DNA of 16,322 bases, from contig JADKBO010000056.1 in the NCBI GenBank assembly GCA_016715105.1, positions 1 through 16,322 of the forward strand. Reading direction: 5' to 3'. Source of the stretch: Saprospiraceae bacterium. GTDB taxonomy: Bacteria; Bacteroidota; Bacteroidia; Chitinophagales; Saprospiraceae. The number at the start of each line of letters is the position of its first letter. The stretch's first letter is position 1. The notes under the pieces are model-generated. The model did no database searches. It was not told where the DNA came from and saw nothing but the letters and a program-made list of their open reading frames with translations. The translations under genes and the position numbers were made by a program. Below are positions 9,730 to 16,322 of the stretch, in pieces.

Positions 9730-9796
9730 GGACATAACAAGATCAGGTGGTATAATTATTGAATGAAAGATTCTCTAACAGATAAATTTCAAATTA

Positions 9797-12209
9797 ATGT
9801 TTGATAACTTAAAACTAGTCGGGAGAGGGCACGAAGATCAGGGTGATTATTTACCCATGTTTTTCACTTGACGAAAATTACAATGACCCAAAAGAAACTT
9901 ATGAGCAGACCTTACCTGTACTAGTACTAAAGAATAATGTATTATTTCCAGGGGTAGTAATACCCATCAATGTAGGTAGAGAAAATCTGTTGCTGCTCTT
10001 AATTTTGCTGACAATGGCTCTAAAATATCATCATCCTAACTCAAAGGAAACAAGAGACTGAAAATCCTAGTCCTTCTGATTTGTTCAGCTTGGGCGTTAT
10101 CGCAAAGATCATTAAGGTACTAAAAATGCCAGATGGGAGTATCACAGCTATTTTTCAAGGAAGAAAGAAAGTAGAGGTAACTGCATTTGTCAGTGAGGAG
10201 CCTTTTTTTGAGGCTAAATTCAAAATTGTCAATGACAAAAAAGAAGAAAATACCATTGAGTACGAAGCCTTAATTTCTACCGTTAGAGACAAGGCAAAGA
10301 GAATCATAGAGATGTCACCTCACATTCCTACTGAAGCAGTCATGATGCTCCAAAACATAAAGAGTTCATCTTTTTTACTAAATTTCATTGCATCTAATCT
10401 CAATCTGCATTCGATTCTCAAGCAAGATCTACTCAAAGTCACTGATTCTAGAGAAAAAGCGGAGTCTATACTTTTCCTCTTGGATAAAGAATTAAGTATG
10501 CTCGAAATCAAAGATCAGATTGAGTCGAAAGTCAGAGGTGATATCGAAAAACAACAGCGGGATTATTTCTTAAATCAACAATTGAGAACCATTCAAGAAG
10601 AGCTTGGTGGTAATCCACAAGATATGGAACTCAATGATTTAGAAGTCAGGTCACGTACTAAAAAATGGCCAGAAGCCGCAGCAAAGCAATTTAAAAAAGA
10701 GCTCACAAAAGCTCGAAGAATTAATCCTCAGATTGCTGAATATTCATTGATCTTAAGTTATCTTGAGTTTATGCTTGACTTACCTTGGGAAGATGTATCA
10801 GACGATAATTTTAATCTGCATAATGTCAAAAGTATTGGACAAAGACCATTATGGATTGGAAGATGTAAAAGAAAGAATTATTGAGCATCTAGCTGTTTTA
10901 AAACTTAAAGGAGACTTAAAAGCACCTATCTTGTGTCTAGTGGGCCCTCCAGGGTGTAGGTAAAACAAGTTTAGAAAATCTATAGCAACAGCCTTGGGCC
11001 CGTAAGTTTGTAAGAATGTCACTTGGTGGCCTTCATGACGAAAGTGAGATAAGAGGTCATAGGAAGACCTATATTGGTGCCATGCCAGGAAGAATTTTAA
11101 AGTCATTGGTCAATGTTGGTACAACAAATCCTGTGTTTATCTTAGACGAAATAGATAAGTTAGGAAGAGACCATAGAGGTGATCCATCTTCAGCTTTGTT
11201 GGAAGTTTTGGACCCTGAACAAAATAGTACATTCTATGATAATTACTTAGAGACAGAGTATGATTTAAGTAAGGGGTGATGTTTATCGCTACGGCCAATT
11301 CGTTGAGCAGTATCCAACCTGCATTGCTAGATAGGATGGAGATCATAGAGATCAGTGGATATTCTACCGAAGAGAAAATTCATATAGCAAAAGATCATTT
11401 AGTCGCAAAACAACGAAAAGAGCACGGACTCTTGGCTAAAGATGTGACCATCAATCAGAAAGTGTTGCAGTATATCATTTCAAAATATACCAAAGAATCG
11501 GGTGTGAGAAGTCTTGATCGAACTATAGCGTCGGTCATGAGAAACATAGCTAAACACAAAGCTATGGAAGAAGAATACAAAAAGCCTTGTCTGAAGAGGA
11601 AGTAAATAAGATATTAGGACCCGAAAAATTTGATAGCGAACAGTACATTGCCAATAGTAAAGCAGGGGTAGCAGTAGGACTTGCTTGGACAAGGGTAGGG
11701 GGAGATATTCTCTTTATCGAAGCAAGCAAAAGTAAAGGTAAAGGCAAGTTAACACTCACTGGTAATCTAGGTGATGTGATGAAAGAGTCAGCAAGTACGG
11801 CACTTTCATTCATAAAAGCCAATGCCGAGCACATGGACATTGATCCAGCAAGTTTTGATGCACTTGATTTACACATACACGTACCTGAGGGTGCGATCCC
11901 CAAAGATGGGCCAAGTGCAGGAATCACCATGCTCACCTCTATTGCTTCAGCCTTGAGGAATAAGCCTGTCAAATCTTACTTAGCTATGACTGGTGAGATC
12001 ACTTTGAGAGGTAAAGTGCTGCCTGTAGGAGGTATTAAAGAAAAAATATTGGCAGCTAAAAGATCAGGAATTAAGGAAATCATCCTCTGTAAAGACAATA
12101 AAAGACATGTGGAAGAGATAAACCCAGATTTATTCATGGTCTCAAGTTTTATTATGTCGATACGATGCAACAAGTACTTGAGCATGCTTTAGGATTTTTA
12201 CACTTTTAA
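9797..12209 (+). CDS. lon: ATP-dependent protease Lon, frameshifted
   Basis: Cytosolic AAA+ serine protease that degrades misfolded and regulatory proteins; about 804 residues, normal for Bacteroidota. The N-terminal LON domain has TLPVLVLKNNVLFPGVVIPI. The coiled-coil region has RDYFLNQQLRTIQEELGG (about 10558-10611). The AAA+ Walker A, LCLVGPPG-VGKT, is at about 10933-10963, followed by MSLGGLHDESEIRGHRKTYI and Walker B VFILDEIDKLG (about 11136-11168), then FIATANSLSSIQPALLDRME. The protease domain carries Ser in DGPSAG (codon 11914-11916) and Lys 43 residues later in GGIKEK (codon 12043-12045), the same spacing as the E. coli dyad. The ATG at 9797 gives MFDNLKLVG; a later ATG at 9858 is possible. 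Breaks occur near 9860, 9990-10045, 10830-10850, 10950 (inside Walker A), 10975-11000, 11275, 11585 and 12138. All look like homopolymer errors. A small YciI-like gene follows after 11 bases. Confidence 0.95.
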
Positions 12210-12220
12210 TTATTTAAGAA

Positions 12221-12508
12221 ATGAGTCAATACATCATTGTTGCCAAAGACGGAACAGACCATCAAGCACTGAAAGACGAATGCAAGCTAGACCAGCACAT
12301 CTAGAATTGATGCAAAATATAAGACAGAAGGAAAGTTCGTATCAGGAGGTGCCATGTTAGATAAGGATGGTAAAATGATAGGTTCCGTAGTGACCATGGA
12401 TTTTGCAACAGAAGAGGAAATTCAAATTGGATAAGCGAAGAGCCGTACATTTTAGGTAACGTTTGGCAGAATTATGAAATCCATCCATTTAGGTATGCAG
12501 CGATTTAG
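12221..12508 (+). CDS. YciI-like (YCII domain) small protein, frameshifted
   Basis: Small cytosolic protein of about 95 residues of the YCII family, a ferredoxin-like alpha/beta fold with mostly unknown function. The joined frames give MSQYIIVAKDGTDHQALKRR, then QARPAHLELMQN, GKFVSGGAMLDKDGKMIGSV, VTMDFATEEEIQNWISEEPY and ILGNVWQNYEIHPFRYAAI. This order (R.AH...., G.L.d..G...GS, E......DPY, ....I.PF) is the standard YciI pattern, including the conserved His of the RPAH segment. Breaks occur near 12275, 12310-12330 and 12415-12430. It lies 11 bases after lon on the same strand and is probably cotranscribed with it; a functional link is not shown. Confidence 0.8.
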
Positions 12509-12587
12509 GTGTTAGAGATTAGAGGATTAGGCTTCGGGTAAATTAAGATCATTTATCGGGGGTGCTTTTTCACGAAACAAACTTGCT

Positions 12588-12698
12588 CTATATAATATAC
12601 CCATCCAATCTGCGAAAATCAGCGGGAAAACACACCGAACTATATAAATTACTCACAAAAATCTGCGAAAATCAGCGGGAAACAAAAGTTCACTATAA
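12588..12698 (+). repeat. Imperfect ~53-bp tandem repeat, two units and a remnant
   Basis: Two units begin with CTATATAA at 12588 and 12640 and each contains the identical core CTGCGAAAATCAGCGGGAAA (12610-12629 and 12663-12682; identity extends three bases further 5'). The bases between the start and the core differ in sequence and by one in length. A third start, CTATAA, falls at 12693, again 53 bases on, but no third core follows. The core is more GC-rich than its surroundings. From memory, similar short GCGAAAATC-GCGGGA repeats are scattered in other Bacteroidota genomes. Confidence 0.75.
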
Positions 12699-12727
12699 CC
12701 TGCAATTAAGGCTTGAAAGTTTAGAAA

Positions 12728-12780
12728 CTTAATGATTTCTTAATACTGTATATAAGGCTTAATATTGACCTAACATTAAT
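12728..12780 (+). promoter_or_regulatory. CTTAAT direct repeats, possible OmpR/PhoB-family operator
   Basis: CTTAAT occurs at 12728 and 12739, exactly 11 bases apart, giving the 7-4-7 layout CTTAATG-ATTT-CTTAATA. A third CTTAAT is at 12758 and a related ATTAAT at 12775. Winged-helix regulators of the OmpR/PhoB type bind tandem direct repeats with an 11-base period. The cluster is 83-135 bases before the response regulator start, so autoregulation is possible. The half-site itself is AT-rich and could be chance. Confidence 0.4.
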
Positions 12781-12862
12781 TTTTGCCACGAATTTATCAG
12801 TCATTATGGTGTTAATGACTTCAAATTCTATAAATTTACAGTGCTTAAAGAAAAACGAATTA

Positions 12863-13549
12863 ATGTCTAATCAAGCAAGAATACTGATAGTAGATGACGA
12901 AGAAGATATTTTAGAACTTTTAAAATATAATCTTCAAAGGGAAGGTTATGCTATTGATACAGCTCTTGATGGAGTATCAGCTTTACAAAAAATCCAAGAA
13001 TTCAAACCGCATTTAGTTATCTTAGACATCATGATGCCTGGAATGGACGGTATAGAAGTGTGTGAGAAAATTAGAGCAATGGAAGAGTTTAAAAATACAG
13101 TCAACCTATTTTTAACAGCAAGAAGTGAATCTTTTACCCAAATGAGTGCATATGATACCGGTGGAGATGATTTTGTCAATAAACCAATCAAACTTAATGT
13201 ATTCAAATCAAGGATTAAAGCTAATTTGAGGAGGCATCCTGAGTTTTTGCTAGTTCACACCTCAACATATCCTCCAATTAGAAATCTTGAGATCAATTTA
13301 GAAAAATTCAAAGTAGTAAAAGAAGGCAATGAAATACAACTTGCCAAAAAAGAGTTTGAATTGTTGGCTCTACTAGCCAGCAAACCTGGTAAAGTCTTCA
13401 AAAGAGAAGAAATTATGAGTAGAATATGGGGCAACGAAGTCATCGTTGGTGATAGAACCATAGATGTACATATTAGAAAATTAAGAGAAAAAATCGGTGA
13501 GGATAATATTTCAACTATGAAAGGAGTTGGTTATAAATTAGATTTCTAA
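12863..13549 (+). CDS. OmpR/PhoB-family DNA-binding response regulator
   Basis: Two-component transcription regulator of 228 residues and the only gene in the window read without a frame break. The receiver domain (residues 1-120) has the acidic pair Asp11-Asp12 in ILIVDDEED, the phospho-acceptor Asp55 in LVILDIMMPGMDG, Thr85 and the conserved Lys107 in FVNKPIK. The C-terminal winged helix (about 135-228) has EIQLAKKEFELLALLASKPG, FKREEIMSRIWGN and DRTIDVHIRKLREKIG, ending in MKGVGYKLDF. The ATG at 12863 is chosen because the receiver fold begins at once; an in-frame ATG at 12806 would add 19 residues unlike the family. The kinase gene starts 8 bases downstream, so the pair is an operon. The target genes and signal are unknown; PhoB-like phosphate control is only one possibility. 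Confidence 0.95.
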   Translation: MSNQARILIVDDEEDILELLKYNLQREGYAIDTALDGVSALQKIQEFKPHLVILDIMMPGMDGIEVCEKIRAMEEFKNTVNLFLTARSESFTQMSAYDTGGDDFVNKPIKLNVFKSRIKANLRRHPEFLLVHTSTYPPIRNLEINLEKFKVVKEGNEIQLAKKEFELLALLASKPGKVFKREEIMSRIWGNEVIVGDRTIDVHIRKLREKIGEDNISTMKGVGYKLDF

Positions 13550-13557
13550 CTCGAGAT

Positions 13558-14599
13558 ATGCTAAAAAACTTTTCTATTAGACAACTCATCATTTATGTGA
13601 CGGTGCTTATCATATTAAGCAACATTGTCTTGTATTTTCTGCATGATTTTGCAAAAATAATCTTGAGAGTAAGTCTATTTCACTTATTTTTTTGATCACT
13701 GCCATTGGAGTAAATTTTTATATGATCAGTTATCTTTTAGAGCGATTTGTATTTGAAGGATCAAAGGATTTGCAAAATAATTCGGTAAGTAAACTTACAG
13801 AATCTGAAAAAGAAGCAGAAGATTATAAAAAATTAACCTTAGAAAGTGTCAATGAAGATGTAGTAGAGTGGGCAAAGAATACGAAACAAGAGCTAGATGA
13901 AATGAAGAGTCTTGAAGGCTACAGAAGGCAATATGTTGGTAATATTTCTCATGAGTTGAAGACACCAATTTTTTCTATACAAGGATATTTACATACATTG
14001 TTGGACGGAGGACTTAAGGATGATACAGTAAATGTTGACTTCTTAAAGCGAGCTGTAAAGAATGTAGATCGATTGCAAAATATAGTAGAAGACCTTGAGA
14101 TCATCACCAAGTTGGAATCGGAAGAAGACAATATGGAGTATGCTAATTTTAGTCTTAAATCTTTGGCTTTAGAAGGATCCAAGATCTTGATGTCATAGCG
14201 GAAGAAAAAATATCAAAAATAAGTCTAAAGAGAGTGCTGACCAAGACTTCATGGTCAATGCCAATCAAGATAGATCAGACAAGTATTGAATAATCTAATT
14301 GTCAGTGCAAAAATATGGAAGTGATAATTCTACGATTAGATATCTTTTATGACCTGGATACACAAGTCCTTACCGAGATATCAGATAGGGTATAGGTATA
14401 GAAGAAAACATCTAAACATCTATTCGATAGGTTTTATCGTGTAGATACATCTAGGTCAAGAGCTGTAGGTGGTTCTGGACTAGGCCTTTCGATTGTCAAG
14501 CACATCATGGAGGCACACAAACAACAAGTGCATGTAAGAAGCACAGTGGGCTTAGGTAGTACCTTTGGCTTTACACTTAATAAAGTAAACCGAGGGTAG
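13558..14599 (+). CDS. Sensor histidine kinase, frameshifted
   Basis: Membrane histidine kinase of about 347 residues, partner of the response regulator 8 bases upstream. Two membrane segments lie at the N-terminus (RQLIIYVTVLIILSNIVLYF and LIFLITAIGVNFYMISYLL) with only a short loop between them, so no large periplasmic sensor is present. The HisKA domain has YVGNISHELKTPIFSIQGYL (His codon 13950-13952). The ATPase domain gives an N-box region QVLNNLIVSA-KYG (about 14281-14320), G1 ISDRGIGIEEKHL, F-box HLFDRFYRVDTSRS and G2 AVGGSGLGLSIVKHIMEAH. The canonical N-box Asn reads Ser (AGT at 14304-14306). Frame breaks are near 13645, 14190, 14225, 14275, 14310-14345, 14390 and 14415, nearly all in short A or G runs. 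It ends 14 bases from the convergent amidohydrolase gene. Confidence 0.9.
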
Positions 14600-14613
14600 A
14601 TTATCCTCACATT

Positions 14614-16321
14614 CTATTTTACATTTTTCTGCTGATAGACTGGTTTTCCATCTACAAATGTATAAAACCACCTGAGCTTTCAAATATATCTTCGTCGCTA
14701 CAAGTTACCAAATTTTTAGAAAGCACCACCAAGTCAGCATACTTACCTTTACTGATCGATCCTTTGATACTCCTCTTCCAAATGCGGCATAAGCGTTGCC
14801 CAAAGTATAGGAGTATATTGCTTCTTGTCGAGTCATAGCTTGTTCTTTATAAAAGACCATTCCATCACTTGGCCTTCTTCTGGTGACTGATGCATAAAAG
14901 CTCTCCAAAGGACTGAGGTCTTCGACAGGAGCGTCTGTGCCATTTGCCACAACTACTCCTTTGTCCAAGAGACTTCTCCAAGCATAAGATCCATATTTTG
15001 CCCTATCTCTTCCTAATCTTTTTCACACAAGGAGCATCAGAAGTACAATGTATCCTCTGCATGCTTGCTATGATACCACAAATTCTGCAAACGATTGAAG
15101 TCCGAAGTATCCAAATGTTGGGCATGTTCGATTCGCCACCTTTGTTTTTGCCTTGGCTACTTTGAGAAAGTCCCCTTCATAGATGTCTAAGACCACATTA
15201 TTCGCTCTATCACCTATGGCATGTACACAAACTGCATATCATACTGTAGCGCAATATCTGCGATTTTTTTTACTTCATAAATATCGGTCGTATTTTGACC
15301 ATAAACCCTGGCTTATCGCTGTAAGGCTTTAATAGCCAAGCACCAAATGCACCAAGGGCACCATCTACCTCAGATTTTATAGCATTGCAAGTATAAAAGT
15401 CGCCACCTCACACCATCTTTTGTAATCGAGTTTTCCAGCCATGGTTGTTGAGTTGTGCCTTACCACAGCCCAAAGTCTTACACCCAGTTTGCCATTTTAG
15501 CCATTTCCTCATATTTTTTCAATTCCTCCATTCGACTGCCTGCATCTTGGAAAGAAGTGACTCCATATTGCAGACAGTTTTCTACTGACTTATCGATAGC
15601 ATCATACCATATTTCATCCAATTTTGATTGGTCGAGCGTAGCAAGATAATCCTGATGTGATTTTCGAATCAGTTGCATTGCCCTTTCCTCAAAAACACCT
15701 ACAATCTTCTTTTGTCCATCTTTACGATCAATCCACCAGCTGATCTGGTGTCTCAACAGTGATACCTGCTGCTTTCATAGCTGCTTCGTTAGCAAACAGG
15801 GAGTGACCACTAGCATGGGTAAGAATTACAGGATTATTGGGTGATATTTTGCTTAAATCTTCGTGATATGGGTATCCCAAGACATTTCTAAACGGGATAG
15901 CATCCCATTTTCCTTGATGCCAACCTCTGCCATCGATCCATTCACTAGGTTTAGCTTGGATCTACTCTTTTTTGACTTTTTGCAATGATCTCTTCTTCCA
16001 ACTCTTACTTTTTAAAAATTGAGATTAAGTAGACATAGTCCAACCCCGAAAAATGGCCATGACCTTCAATAAATTCAGGCATCACAAATTGCCTTTCAAA
16101 TCTATAAGTTCCGTATTTTCCTTGATACGCTTTGTAATCATCTTTTCCCACCGCCACGATTCTTCCATCTTTGATGGCAATAAAATTACCTTCCGAAGTT
16201 TCATCAACGGTATAAACATCAGCATTGTAAAGTATGCGATCTGTTATTTGATCGCTGACCTCGTCTTTGCATGTTATGAAAAGGAGGACAGAAAGTAAGA
16301 ATAGGATTCGAATTTGATCAT
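14614..16321 (-). CDS. YtcJ-type amidohydrolase, probable lipoprotein, frameshifted
   Basis: Metal-dependent hydrolase of the amidohydrolase_3/YtcJ family, about 569 residues (family about 550). Substrates of the family are poorly known. The ATG at 16321 (minus strand), after repair of one T, gives MIKFRILFLLSVLLFITC followed by KDE, a lipoprotein signal with Cys about residue 18. Then come the metal-binding HxH in MPEFIEGHGHFSGL, IDGRGWHQGKWDAIP, THASGHSLFANEAAMKAAGI, QYGVTSFQDAGS, the metal-site stretch VCVHAIGDRANNVVLDIYE, RIEHAQHLDTSDFNR, SMQRIHCTSDAP and the metal-ligand Asp in VVANGTDAPVEDLSP. The C-terminus has AYAAFG and SKGKYADLVVLSK, typical of the returning beta-sandwich. Breaks are near 16305, 16020, 15960, 15755, 15480, 15360-15290, 15240, 15130-14960 and 14770-14660. 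It ends 14 bases from the kinase gene and is transcribed towards it. The active-site residues appear complete. Confidence 0.87.
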
Positions 16322-16322
16322 G

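Larger units (their letters stand above)
9508..9796. other. Divergent intergenic region between the sigma factor and lon
   Basis: No gene is visible in these 289 bases, which are AT-rich and separate two outward-facing genes, so both promoters should lie here. It contains TAnnTTTG boxes on both strands and an inverted repeat, listed separately. Confidence 0.75.
12509..12862. other. Intergenic region upstream of the response regulator
   Basis: No gene is seen in these 354 bases. The first 80 bases show nothing recognisable. They are followed by an imperfect 53-base tandem repeat (12588-12698) and a cluster of CTTAAT repeats (12728-12780), listed separately. The promoter of the two-component operon should lie within about 12720-12850, but no clean TAnnTTTG box is present; TAATTTTTG at 12777-12785 is one T too long. 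Confidence 0.7.

Noticed and set aside
11562..11972. Minus-strand open frame of 136 codons opposite lon
   Set aside because: It mirrors the Lon protease domain, whose plus-strand frame carries the catalytic Ser motif; no independent protein signature is seen.
12509..12862. CRISPR array based on the repeated 23-base core
   Set aside because: Only two full copies exist, the spacing segment is itself partly repeated between units, and no cas gene is nearby.
1284..14599. Programmed ribosomal frameshifting as an explanation for the split genes
   Set aside because: Breaks occur in nearly every gene, many per gene and in both directions, without a common slippery site; sequence error is far simpler.

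Overview
The window looks like part of an AT-rich Bacteroidota chromosome. Supporting marks are an ECF sigma factor / FecR anti-sigma (DUF4974) / TonB-dependent receptor cassette, a Bacteroidota-type Lon, a membrane mannosyltransferase-like protein typical of the phylum, TAnnTTTG promoter-like boxes and no clear Shine-Dalgarno sites. I would guess the Saprospiria/Flavobacteriia side, but weakly. I saw no tRNA, rRNA, CRISPR array, transposase or integron.

The dominant technical feature is that almost every gene is split by 1-base insertions or deletions, mostly in homopolymer runs. Joining the frames restores ordinary full-length proteins, including universally conserved motifs such as the Lon Walker A box. 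I therefore annotate whole genes spanning the breaks and regard most breaks as sequence errors rather than pseudogenes. Only the response regulator (12863..13549) reads through cleanly.

Layout. Bases 1-5356 on the + strand hold a GH30 glycosidase (5' end outside the window), pxpB and pxpC (5-oxoprolinase subunits), a GT87/DUF2029-like polytopic glycosyltransferase, and a CLC antiporter whose motifs match the fluoride/proton (CLC-F) type. Bases 5363-9507 on the - strand hold, in transcription order, an ECF sigma factor, a FecR-like anti-sigma factor and a TonB-dependent receptor with an N-terminal signalling domain: a cell-surface signalling cassette of unknown ligand, with no SusD partner. 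A 289-bp divergent intergenic region carries an inverted repeat. Bases 9797-12508 (+) hold lon and a small YciI-like protein. A 354-bp intergenic region has an imperfect ~53-bp tandem repeat and CTTAAT direct repeats upstream of a response regulator and histidine kinase (12863-14599, +). Bases 14614-16321 (-) hold a YtcJ-type amidohydrolase that appears to be a lipoprotein.

Most genes are housekeeping, stress or nutrient functions: 5-oxoproline disposal, probable fluoride efflux, protein quality control, OmpR/PhoB-type signalling and regulated outer-membrane uptake. I found no convincing new multi-gene system. The items most worth a second look are the CLC-F assignment, the regulatory repeats, the possible surface-export signal on the amidohydrolase, and the altered N-box of the kinase.
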